NCBI GenBank assembly: GCA_030591305.1
Contig: JAUVBI010000013.1
Span: forward strand, 1 to 23,001
Direction: 5' to 3'
Origin: Pseudomonadota bacterium
GTDB taxonomy: Bacteria; Pseudomonadota; Gammaproteobacteria; Pseudomonadales; Halieaceae
DNA length: 23,001 nt
Shown here: positions 7,920-15,104 of the stretch, one piece after another
Numbering within the stretch: position 1 is the first letter of the stretch
Layout: each line of letters begins with the position of its first letter
Translations under genes and position numbers: made by a program
Notes under the pieces: generated by a model
The model's input: the letters and a program-made list of their open reading frames with translations, nothing else
What the model was told of the DNA's origin: nothing
Databases searched by the model: none

Positions 7920-9705
7920 TGGCGTGTTGAAAGAGTTTCAGTGCGCTGTGGGTTTACTGCTGGTGGTCTTATTGGCCCCGCCGCTGACGTTGGCAGAGAG
8001 CGGACAATACCGCAGTAAAGTATTGCTCTCACCGGTGGGTGAGATGGAAAAAAATGCTGGCATATCGATAGAGGAACTGGAACAGCAGATCGATTCCATA
8101 GAGCAAGCCTATGCCAAATCCAGTGCGGGCAGGCACCTCGCTCGCCATTATGTAAATCAGGGAGATTACGACAAGGCCCTGGCGTATTACCAGACCGCGC
8201 TGGTCGCAGAGGGGCTGTCAGGTATTGCCAACCGCGAAATGTTGCGGGAAGTTGCACAGCTTCAGTTACTTATGGAAGACTATACGGCCGCGGTGAAAAC
8301 CCTGGGCAGCGTGTTGCGTATTGACCTGGTCTCGGAAGCCAGAGATTACTTACTGTTGGCGCAGTCTCACTACCGTCTGGGTGCTTATGTTGGTGTCGTA
8401 GCCGCTCTCGATCGGCTGCAGGAACAGGAGCTGACAATGACTGCGGCACAGACCCACCAGGCACTGGCGCTTTATTACCGGGCAGGTGCCTATGCTCAGT
8501 GCGAGGGGCTTCTGCTGCAACTGCTAAAGATGGAACCCGAGAATCCGAAAAACTGGCATTTACTGGTATCAGTGTATCTGCAGCAGAACAAGAAACGTGC
8601 GGCACTGGATCGACTGGTACTGGCCAGGGAAAAAGCGGTACCTTTTTCAGAGCAGGATATCCTGTTACTTGCGGATCTGCACACGGTCAACGCGAATCCC
8701 TATCGCGCTGCAGAAATACTCTCTGGCGCTCTGGCGGTAGAGGATGTCGAGGCCAGTGGGAATAATTATCGCAAGCTGTTTGAGCTATGGTTTCAGGCAC
8801 ATGAAAAAGGCAGAGCCCAGGAAGCACTGGGTCGTGCCGCACGACTTACCGGTGATACCCTGCTTTATCTCTATCTCGCTCAGCTACAGATGGACGGCCA
8901 GAGCTGGCAGGCCATGCACAACACCATGCTGGCGGCCTGTAGTGTGCAGCTGGAGGATCGCTATGTAAGCAGGGCCAATCTGCTTTTGGGTGTTAGTCAG
9001 CTAAAACTTGGGGATGATAGCGGTGCGCGCCGCTCCTTTATTAATGCGACGCTGATAGGTGGCGCTACTGAACAAGCCGGGCAGTGGTTGGTGTTTATGC
9101 AGGCAGAGCCTGCCAGTAAGGACGAAATCAGGCGGATTGTAGGTGCCTGCTACGGCACGGAGGATAAGCGTGCGGCGGTCGCCTCGATGTCGGAGGCCCC
9201 AGATGTTGATGCGCAGGGGGAGCCAGATGCAACGAACGACGCGCCTGTAGGGGATATATTACTTACTAAAACAGTGCCCGCCATGCAGCTGTACTATATG
9301 GAGTCAAAACTTCCCATGGCGCAACTAGCAGATAAGCTGAAAACTATTGCCATGCGTATGAATATTGCACTGGTGAGGGCGCAGGGCACAGTAGATGGCC
9401 CTTTGCATGTAATAGCGAACCGCTCAGCCTCCGGCGAAAAGAGCTTACAAGTCGCATTTCCCGTAAGAGGGCTGCCATCGGGCAGGGGGCAATATAAAAC
9501 GCGTCGCAGCCAGGGTTTTGTGTGTGTCTACCTGAGCTTCAGCGGGCCGGGGTCGGAATTGGCTGATGCCTGGGCTGGTTTCGCCCAGTCTGCACTGGCG
9601 CAGGGCTATACAATGACCGGCCAGAGCCGGATGTTGCTCAATACCGGCGGTACAGAACCCGATACCATGAATGTGGAGCTTCAGTTGGGCGTTAATCAGA
9701 TCTAA
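7909..9705 (+). CDS. Periplasmic TPR protein with C-terminal GyrI-like domain
   Basis: The 598-residue product has a signal peptide (hydrophobic core about residues 13-28, likely cleavage after TLA at 29). A helical array of TPR-type repeats spans about 45-410; the clearest unit is ARHYVNQGDYDKALAYYQTAL. A TPR protein closes Vibrio TonB2 clusters, and this gene occupies the same place. After an acidic linker (about 425-446), residues about 447-598 do not look like TPR. They have two strand-helix-strand units, one ending in KSLQVAFPVRG and the second with SQGFVCVYLSFSGPGSELADAW and ending in a strand of alternating hydrophobics, which resembles the GyrI-like/AraC effector-binding fold. The domain assignment is by eye and not certain. 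The ATG overlaps tonB by 11 bases with no clear ribosome binding site, so it is probably translationally coupled. Confidence 0.85.
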   Translation: MWTNGVLKEFQCAVGLLLVVLLAPPLTLAESGQYRSKVLLSPVGEMEKNAGISIEELEQQIDSIEQAYAKSSAGRHLARHYVNQGDYDKALAYYQTALVAEGLSGIANREMLREVAQLQLLMEDYTAAVKTLGSVLRIDLVSEARDYLLLAQSHYRLGAYVGVVAALDRLQEQELTMTAAQTHQALALYYRAGAYAQCEGLLLQLLKMEPENPKNWHLLVSVYLQQNKKRAALDRLVLAREKAVPFSEQDILLLADLHTVNANPYRAAEILSGALAVEDVEASGNNYRKLFELWFQAHEKGRAQEALGRAARLTGDTLLYLYLAQLQMDGQSWQAMHNTMLAACSVQLEDRYVSRANLLLGVSQLKLGDDSGARRSFINATLIGGATEQAGQWLVFMQAEPASKDEIRRIVGACYGTEDKRAAVASMSEAPDVDAQGEPDATNDAPVGDILLTKTVPAMQLYYMESKLPMAQLADKLKTIAMRMNIALVRAQGTVDGPLHVIANRSASGEKSLQVAFPVRGLPSGRGQYKTRRSQGFVCVYLSFSGPGSELADAWAGFAQSALAQGYTMTGQSRMLLNTGGTEPDTMNVELQLGVNQI

Positions 9706-9822
9706 CCCGGTTCCGATATCTCTTTTGCAGGAATAGGGGTGTCCAAAAACAGATCGTTGCTTCGTAAATACGGCTATCACGTTTCATAAATGAGTAGGTT
9801 AAGCTGCGCTTGTCAACTCATT

Positions 9823-9828
9823 AAGGAG
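9823..9828 (+). promoter_or_regulatory. Strong ribosome binding site for the small secreted protein
   Basis: AAGGAG lies 8 bases before the ATG at 9837 and supports that start. A 7-bp inverted repeat, AATGAGT (9789-9795) with ACTCATT (9816-9822), ends directly against this site, so a leader hairpin could sit beside it. Whether it affects translation cannot be judged from the sequence. Confidence 0.7.
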
Positions 9829-9836
9829 CAGATGAC

Positions 9837-10157
9837 ATGAAAACACTCAAGACATTAGTATTAACCCTCGCCATCGCCGGTACCGCATTATCTGTTAATG
9901 CGAGTCCACAACATCAGAGGGGGCTGGAGCTCTGCAAGGCAGAGATCCAGGATCTGTACGCAGAAGAAACAGAGCTTCGCCTGGTAGACACACGGCACGA
10001 TATGAGTGGCACCCGTATGCGGGTTGCGGCACGTATTGATGCGGATAACTCCCGTTTTGTCACATGTTGGCTTCCCAGGCAGGAAAATGGCGCCGGGAGC
10101 TATATGGGACAAAGTACCGGGCTGGCCACTATTGCCGGGGAATTTGTAAAGCCCTAG
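9837..10157 (+). CDS. Small secreted protein of unknown function
   Basis: The 106-residue product has a clear Sec signal peptide (Lys-rich start, hydrophobic stretch about residues 6-20, likely cleavage after NAS near 23). The mature part is about 83 residues with two cysteines, Cys33 and Cys77, that could form one disulfide in the periplasm. I do not recognise the family. The mature protein is mixed in charge and has no repeats or membrane helix. The gene has its own strong ribosome binding site and lies 131 bases after the TonB operon, so it may have a separate promoter; I found no convincing -35/-10 pair. It runs towards the small minus-strand gene, and a hairpin at 10179-10205 lies between them. 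Confidence 0.75.
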   Translation: MKTLKTLVLTLAIAGTALSVNASPQHQRGLELCKAEIQDLYAEETELRLVDTRHDMSGTRMRVAARIDADNSRFVTCWLPRQENGAGSYMGQSTGLATIAGEFVKP

Positions 10158-10172
10158 CAGGGTTTTGGGTAC

Positions 10173-10205
10173 AAAAAAAAGGCTGCCGGGAAGCCCGGCA
10201 GCCTT
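10173..10205 (-). terminator. Intrinsic terminator of the 44-codon minus-strand gene
   Basis: A perfect 12-bp stem pairs 10179-10190 with 10194-10205 (core GGCTGCCGGG / CCCGGCAGCC) around a 3-base loop. On the minus strand it is followed by a run of T (the eight A residues at 10173-10180). On the plus strand the sequence after the stem is TTGGTC, a poor U-tract, so it is primarily a minus-strand terminator, though the hairpin may also help stop transcripts of the gene ending at 10157. It begins 16 bases after the stop codon of the small gene. Confidence 0.9.
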
Positions 10206-10221
10206 GGTCAAACACTTATTA

Positions 10222-10356
10222 TTAGAGGTTGTCCTTTTCAATCATCTCAGGCTTAGCTTGCTCCTGGGATGATTTGCCAGTGGGTTTCACCGCCGCATAG
10301 GTGGTGATACTCAGCAAAGCGGACAGTATTAACAACACAATAGTTTGTGAAATCAT
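10222..10356 (-). CDS. Small membrane or secreted peptide, 44 residues
   Basis: An ATG at 10356 opens a 44-codon frame ending in TAA (10222-10224). The product begins MISQTIVLLILSALLSITTY and continues AAVKPTGKSSQEQ to a charged tail ending EKDNL. It has a hydrophobic segment at about residues 3-20, followed by a possible signal-peptidase site (TYA-A) and a soluble, Lys/Glu-rich tail. It could be a secreted peptide of about 23 residues or a single-pass small membrane protein. Three independent signals argue that it is real: a near-ideal AGAGGAGG ribosome binding site 7 bases upstream, a strong terminator 16 bases downstream, and a frame that fits exactly between them. I know no family for it. 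It lies head-to-head with the WS/DGAT gene at 10577, sharing the AT-rich spacer. Confidence 0.78.
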   Translation of the reverse strand: MISQTIVLLILSALLSITTYAAVKPTGKSSQEQAKPEMIEKDNL

Positions 10357-10363
10357 AATCAAA

Positions 10364-10371
10364 CCTCCTCT
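10364..10371 (-). promoter_or_regulatory. Near-consensus ribosome binding site of the 44-codon gene
   Basis: On the minus strand the sequence is AGAGGAGG, complementary to the 16S anti-Shine-Dalgarno over eight bases, with a 7-base gap to the ATG at 10356. It is among the best ribosome binding sites I saw in the window and is the main support for the short gene. Confidence 0.85.
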
Positions 10372-10490
10372 AAGTTTTGGTTTGAGCCTCCATTTGAGCA
10401 GTTGCTTCTAGAGTAAACATACTAATAATACCCTCGGTGACCAGCCCTTATTTTAGGATGATATATTTAAATGATTAAAAACAATAAGAT

Positions 10491-10508
10491 ACATGATATA
10501 TGTCATGT
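10491..10508. promoter_or_regulatory. 18-bp near-palindrome, candidate operator
   Basis: ACATGATAT followed directly by ATGTCATGT is an inverted repeat with 8 of 9 positions paired. It lies in the AT-rich spacer between the 44-codon minus gene and the WS/DGAT gene, about 69 bases before the ATG at 10577. Size and symmetry suit a dimeric helix-turn-helix repressor. No regulator gene is adjacent, so the binding protein is unknown. The rest of 10372-10566 shows no gene and no convincing promoter pair. Confidence 0.4.
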
Positions 10509-10576
10509 GTATTCGATGTAAATATTGCCAAAATAGATGAGATTGATAGCGCTGCCTGTATGAGTTGGAGTATGAA

Positions 10577-12031
10577 ATGAAAGCTAAAAAAATCCCCCCC
10601 CTGGATTTAATGTTTTACCTGACGGAAACACCGCAGAGCCCCAAACATGTTGGCGCTGTTCAAATTTTCAAACTACCCGCCAATGCCCCCAAGACCTTTA
10701 TGCGCGATCTGGTCGCTGCCATTAAAGCAGCACCGGTGGAGGCTCCTTTTAACTATAGGCCCTTTTTCCCACGCTTCGGGTATCCCCAGTGGCAGGTGGA
10801 TGACAAGCTCGATATCGACTATCACGTGCGCCACTCGGCATTGCCACAGCCGGGTACCGACGAGGTCTTGGTCCAGGTTCTGCAGCGCCTGCATAGCGGT
10901 GTGCTAAGCCGGGATCGCCCGGGTTGGTTGTGCCAGGTTATCGAGGGCCTGGAGGGAGGGCGCTTCGCGATCTACAGTAAGGTACACCATGCCTATATCG
11001 ATGGTATGTCAGGTGTTAAGCGTATGTACGGGTCAATGTCCAGCGATCCGAAAGAAATGAAAATTATTCCGAGCTGGTCGCATGCCGAGACAAGGCGTCT
11101 GGACCCCGAGCGTAAAAAAACAGTTAAAAAAACCCGGGACAAAGCTGATCGGGCACTGCTGACCCAGGCCAGGGCGATGGGAGAGCTGTATAAGTCCTTT
11201 ACCGCGCGAGGCCTGGAGTTTTTCAAAGTGCGTGAGGGCGAGGCTCAGCCAATGTTTCACGCGCCGCGAACACCGATGAATGACCGTGTTGAATACGATG
11301 CCCGGTCTATAGGGCTGTGTTCCTTGCCACTGGATAAAATACGCGCGGTCGCTGCCAAATTTGACGCCAAGGTGAACGATGTAATTCTGGCGATAGTCGA
11401 TGGGGCATTACATGATTACCTCGAATCCCAGAGTGAGAATACCAGAACGCCGCTGATAGCCCTGTGCCCCATGTCTATAAGAGAGGAGGGTGATGACAGT
11501 GCAACTACCCAGGCAACTGCGTTGCATATACGCCTGGGCGAGCCCGATGCCACGGCTCACCAGCGTCTACAGCAAGTTGTCAATTCGTCCAGGGCGTCAA
11601 AGGATGAAGCCAGGGCAATGTCCAGTGCGGCCCTGATGAATCTTGCGGTAATTATGATAGCCTCCCTGGAAATGGTTGAGCGCACGGGGTTGGGGCGTTT
11701 GTTGTCGCCCTCGTACAACGTTCTTGTCTCTAATGTACCAGGGCCATCTGAGGATGTACTGTACTTGCGAGGTGCACGTCATCTGGCCAGCTATCCCATT
11801 TCGGCTTTTTTACCGGGGGGCAATTTAAATGTCACCGTACTGTCTCACGGTAATAATCTGGATTTTGGCCTGGTTGCCGACAAACAGACCATGCCAAATA
11901 TACAGTATGTTGTCGACCGTATGGAGAAGCGGTTTGCAGAGTTGGCAAAGGGAGTAAGGGTGAAAAAGAAACCAGCACCCCGGGGGAACGCGCGAAAAAA
12001 GAGTTCTCGGGTTGAAGGTGCTGGCAAGTAG
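10577..12031 (+). CDS. Wax ester synthase/diacylglycerol acyltransferase (WS/DGAT), paralogue 1
   Basis: The 484-residue protein starts at the ATG at 10577, with GGAG 6 bases upstream; an in-frame TTG at 10565 overlaps that site and is less likely. The N-terminal WES acyltransferase domain carries the catalytic HHAYIDG motif (His137-His138, Asp142). The C-terminal domain has KVNDVILAIVDGAL (the conserved Asn-Asp pair) and SNVPGP. These enzymes esterify acyl-CoA with long-chain alcohols or diacylglycerol at the membrane to make wax ester or triacylglycerol. The usual PLW motif before the active site reads PGW here. The C-terminus is very basic (VKKKPAPRGNARKKSSR), which may aid membrane or lipid-droplet contact. 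It is transcribed alone, converging on the minus-strand lipid operon. Confidence 0.92.
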   Translation: MKAKKIPPLDLMFYLTETPQSPKHVGAVQIFKLPANAPKTFMRDLVAAIKAAPVEAPFNYRPFFPRFGYPQWQVDDKLDIDYHVRHSALPQPGTDEVLVQVLQRLHSGVLSRDRPGWLCQVIEGLEGGRFAIYSKVHHAYIDGMSGVKRMYGSMSSDPKEMKIIPSWSHAETRRLDPERKKTVKKTRDKADRALLTQARAMGELYKSFTARGLEFFKVREGEAQPMFHAPRTPMNDRVEYDARSIGLCSLPLDKIRAVAAKFDAKVNDVILAIVDGALHDYLESQSENTRTPLIALCPMSIREEGDDSATTQATALHIRLGEPDATAHQRLQQVVNSSRASKDEARAMSSAALMNLAVIMIASLEMVERTGLGRLLSPSYNVLVSNVPGPSEDVLYLRGARHLASYPISAFLPGGNLNVTVLSHGNNLDFGLVADKQTMPNIQYVVDRMEKRFAELAKGVRVKKKPAPRGNARKKSSRVEGAGK

Positions 12032-12089
12032 TTAGTTGATGTGCTTCCCAATGTTTACCAGTCAGAGAGTGTGTGGCGCAAATGTTTTG

Positions 12090-12120
12090 GCAATTATTTC
12101 GCTGTAAAATTGCATTTTTT
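12090..12120 (+). terminator. Weak intrinsic terminator after WS/DGAT paralogue 1
   Basis: GCAATT (12090-12095) pairs with AATTGC (12108-12113) around a 12-base loop and is followed by six T residues (12115-12120). The stem is short and AT-rich, so efficiency is uncertain. A second small hairpin, GCAATA/TATTGC at 12140-12154 with a 3-base loop, sits just beyond the minus-strand ligase stop but has no U-tract. Confidence 0.5.
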
Positions 12121-12164
12121 CCGCTGTCATGGCATATAGGCAATATACTATTGCGGGGACAGGT

Positions 12165-13691
12165 TTACTCAAACTGCTCTCGCAAAACTCGTTTCAAGAT
12201 TTTTCCCGAGGGGTTGCGTGGAATGGCCTCAGTAAATACAACTTTCCGGGGCAATTTATAACGGGATAGTTTTTCTCCGCAATAATCGATAATAGCCTGT
12301 TCATCTATTTCATCTTCATTTTTTATCAAAATGGCACAAACAGTCTCGCCCCATTTCTCATCGGGCAGGCCAATAACGGCGACTTCATTAACGGAGGGAT
12401 GTGACAGGATTACATTCTCAATCTCTGCGGGATAGATGTTCTCCCCGCCGGAGATAATCATATCCTTGATACGATCCTTGATGAAGATAAAGCCTTCATC
12501 GTCAATCTCTGCTATGTCACCCGTGCAGAACCAGCCCTCGTCATAGGCCTCGGCAGTAGCCTCCGGGCGGTTCCAGTACTCTTTCATCATATAAGGTGCT
12601 TTCAGGAGAATTTCCCCTGTGCCGACGGTGGAGCGCTTACCTTGTTTGTCGCGAATACATATATCAGTAAACATAGTGGACTTGCCCGCAGAACCAATTT
12701 TGCGGAAAGCATCATCGTTCATCAGCATGCATCCACCGCCCCCGGATTCAGTTAGTGCATAGCCCTGAATAACATCAATGCCCTTGTCGTTGTATAGGCG
12801 GGTGAGTGATTCTGGCATGGGTGCCCCACCGGTGATAAAAAAGCGAAAGTCCGGGGCATCCAGTGTCTCGAATTCCGGCACCTGTCGCATAAAATTGAGA
12901 ATAGCAGGAACGGAAGCACCTATGGTTATCTTTTCCTTAGCCAGCATGCGCCAGAATTCGGATGGATCGAAGTCGGGCATTGATACCAGTGTGACTCCAC
13001 GTGCGGTACAGAATATAACGGCGGTGAGTGCAGCCACATGAAACATGGGAAGGGGCATTAGTATGCGGTCTTGATAGCGAGCCTCGATAGTATTAGACCA
13101 GCACAATCCGGCCCACATGATGGACTCGTGGCTATGGACCACACCTTTTGGCATACCGGTAGTGCCCGATGTGTACATGATGAACAGGTTGTCCTGGTCG
13201 CCACCGATGATTTCAGGTTCCTCGTCGGATGCAACATCAAGTAAGGCGGCGAGGCAGTCTTCATTGTCGTGCAGCCCACTGTCTGTGGTTTGCACATAGC
13301 TTCCGATAGTAAGAGGGTGTTCATTGTTGATTTTGATAGCGTTTACTGTTTCGGAGAATTCAGGGTCAAAGATTAGTGCATGGGTGCCACTGTCGGATAG
13401 AATAAATGTTAACTCGCTGGCAGTTAAGCGCGTATTGAGTGGCACTATAACCAGGCCTAATTTAGCAGCGCCAAAGAAAAGTGCCGCAAACTCAATACTG
13501 TTATGCATCAGTAGGGCGACTCGGTCACCCTGCTTTACACCGAGAGACGACAGTGCAGCTGCGCAGCTGTTGGCAAGCCGGTTGAGGTCAGACCAGGTGG
13601 CGCGGGTGTCCGTGGATGGCTCTACAAAAGCCTCTGTGTTGGTAGAGACAGTAGATCGTTGCTTTAACATTAATCCTATATTGGTCATCAT
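12165..13691 (-). CDS. Fatty acyl-CoA ligase (AMP-binding family)
   Basis: The 508-residue protein has the full ANL adenylate-forming set. The P-loop is YTSGTTGMPKGVVHSH (about residues 173-188). The adenine-binding motif is QGYALTES, followed by an unusual run of four glycines. Then come GWFCTGD, the hinge region RIKDMIISGGENIYPAE, and the C-terminal PRNPSGKILKR with catalytic Lys497. It converts a carboxylic acid, ATP and CoA to acyl-CoA; a fatty acid is the likely substrate given the neighbours. It is the last gene of the minus-strand lipid operon, 21 bases after WS/DGAT paralogue 2, with an AAGGA site before the ATG pair. Acyl-CoA made here would feed the acyltransferases encoded upstream. 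Chain length cannot be read from the sequence. Confidence 0.92.
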   Translation of the reverse strand: MMTNIGLMLKQRSTVSTNTEAFVEPSTDTRATWSDLNRLANSCAAALSSLGVKQGDRVALLMHNSIEFAALFFGAAKLGLVIVPLNTRLTASELTFILSDSGTHALIFDPEFSETVNAIKINNEHPLTIGSYVQTTDSGLHDNEDCLAALLDVASDEEPEIIGGDQDNLFIMYTSGTTGMPKGVVHSHESIMWAGLCWSNTIEARYQDRILMPLPMFHVAALTAVIFCTARGVTLVSMPDFDPSEFWRMLAKEKITIGASVPAILNFMRQVPEFETLDAPDFRFFITGGAPMPESLTRLYNDKGIDVIQGYALTESGGGGCMLMNDDAFRKIGSAGKSTMFTDICIRDKQGKRSTVGTGEILLKAPYMMKEYWNRPEATAEAYDEGWFCTGDIAEIDDEGFIFIKDRIKDMIISGGENIYPAEIENVILSHPSVNEVAVIGLPDEKWGETVCAILIKNEDEIDEQAIIDYCGEKLSRYKLPRKVVFTEAIPRNPSGKILKRVLREQFE

Positions 13692-13712
13692 TTTATATAT
13701 TCCTTACTGACA

Positions 13713-15104
13713 TTATTTTGATGGAGGCTTTTTCTTAATAGTCGCTTTTTTTAATTTTTCAAAACTTTGCTGGATATATTGCGTTAACTGGTAGGGATCA
13801 TTCACGGCTTCGGGTGCTGCGCCCACGGCGAGGCAGATGTCCTTGTTGAAACTGGCAAAGGTTATATTTAAGCCCCCGCCTGGAGGCACGATGGGCAGTC
13901 CCTGGAAGGCTACAATGGGGAAGCCTCCCATATAGAGTTGCTCGCGCGGTCCAACCATATTTGAAATAACCAGATTGGCACTGGGAATCCCCTCAAATTT
14001 TGACGAGAAGTCAGCAAGTGCCGAGCTGCCGAAAATAAACAAGGAGTAAAACATGCGTATGGATGTGGGCAGTTTTTTGCTTCTGGTCTTTATATTTGCA
14101 ATGGACTCATGAACCTGTTCCAGGCGCTTGCCTATGGTAGCTGTGGGTTGCCCCATGGGCACTAACTCAACACTAACCTGGTTGCCAGAGGCCTCTTCGC
14201 CAGGGGTGCGCAAAGACATTGCCATAACGCTTACTAGCGGCACGTCGATGCTCTTCTTGTGTTGCTTCAGGTAATGGTGCAGGGCATCGTCAATAATTGT
14301 TGTGACAACATCGTTAACAGTAGTACCGGTCTTTTTGGATATAGCCTTAACCCCGGCGAGTGAAATTTCACAATTTGCGTAGCGCCTGGCTGAGGATTTT
14401 GACACATTATTAAAAATGGTTTTCTTTGCGCCAAATGGCAAGGCTCTTTCTTTTGGCTTGAGCTTCAGCGCCTGTGCTCCCAAATTGGCGAACTCCGCGC
14501 CGGCACTTACAACATCCGATGGTAGCTTGCCAAAGCTGGATACCAGTTTTTTCAATTGTGACTCGGTAGTGCGCGAGCGTTTTTTTCGTGGTGCTTTTTC
14601 TTTCGATGGCATCCAGATGGCACGTATGGTTTTGTCTTTGGCTGAATCGCTCATGGCATTACGAAATAGCTTTAACGCAGCCTCACCATCAATCAGAGCG
14701 TGGTGTACCTTGATCATAATGGCGATATGATTGCCCTCGATGCCATCGATGATGTAGCACTCCCAGGGTGGTTGATCGCGGTCTAAAAGCGGGGTATTGA
14801 GAAAAGAAACCAACTCGTAAAACTGCTTTAACGAGCCCGGTGCAGGCACTGCCAAATGTCGCACGTGGTAGTTCAGGTCCGGTTTAACCTTTTGCCAGGA
14901 GGCAACATTCTTACCCAGCCACTTAAGCTTCTGATTGAAAGGTGGGGCTACTTCACTATTGCGATAGGTTTTGACAAGTTTTTTCACGTAACTGTTTTTT
15001 TGTGCTGCGGGGATCTTGAACAGCTGATAGGAAGCCATATGCATTTGGCGACTGGTATTTTCCAACAAGAAGAAGGACAGGTCCATTGGGCTGATTTTAC
15101 TCAT
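13713..15104 (-). CDS. WS/DGAT, paralogue 2
   Basis: The 463-residue protein has the catalytic HHALIDG motif (His134-His135, Asp139), TVNDVVTTIIDDAL with the Asn-Asp pair, and a late SNMVGP turn. The motif before the active site reads QPPW, where the family usually has RPLW. The central linker is unusually lysine- and arginine-rich (SKEKAPRKKRSRTTES), and the C-terminus ends in KKATIKKKPPSK, like that of paralogue 1. Both suggest attachment to acidic membranes or droplets (inference). The start overlaps the stop of paralogue 3 by 4 bases (ATGA), so the two are translationally coupled. The expected reaction is acyl transfer from acyl-CoA to a long-chain alcohol or diacylglycerol. Confidence 0.92.
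   Translation of the reverse strand: MSKISPMDLSFFLLENTSRQMHMASYQLFKIPAAQKNSYVKKLVKTYRNSEVAPPFNQKLKWLGKNVASWQKVKPDLNYHVRHLAVPAPGSLKQFYELVSFLNTPLLDRDQPPWECYIIDGIEGNHIAIMIKVHHALIDGEAALKLFRNAMSDSAKDKTIRAIWMPSKEKAPRKKRSRTTESQLKKLVSSFGKLPSDVVSAGAEFANLGAQALKLKPKERALPFGAKKTIFNNVSKSSARRYANCEISLAGVKAISKKTGTTVNDVVTTIIDDALHHYLKQHKKSIDVPLVSVMAMSLRTPGEEASGNQVSVELVPMGQPTATIGKRLEQVHESIANIKTRSKKLPTSIRMFYSLFIFGSSALADFSSKFEGIPSANLVISNMVGPREQLYMGGFPIVAFQGLPIVPPGGGLNITFASFNKDICLAVGAAPEAVNDPYQLTQYIQQSFEKLKKATIKKKPPSK

Noticed and set aside
9706..9836. Possible terminator after the TonB operon
   Set aside because: I looked for a hairpin with a U-tract here and found none; the only inverted repeat (9789-9822) abuts the next gene's ribosome binding site and has no T-run.
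12140..12154. GCAATA/TATTGC hairpin as terminator of the acyl-CoA ligase gene
   Set aside because: The stem is 6 bp with a 3-base loop and no U-tract follows on the minus strand, so it is too weak to call.
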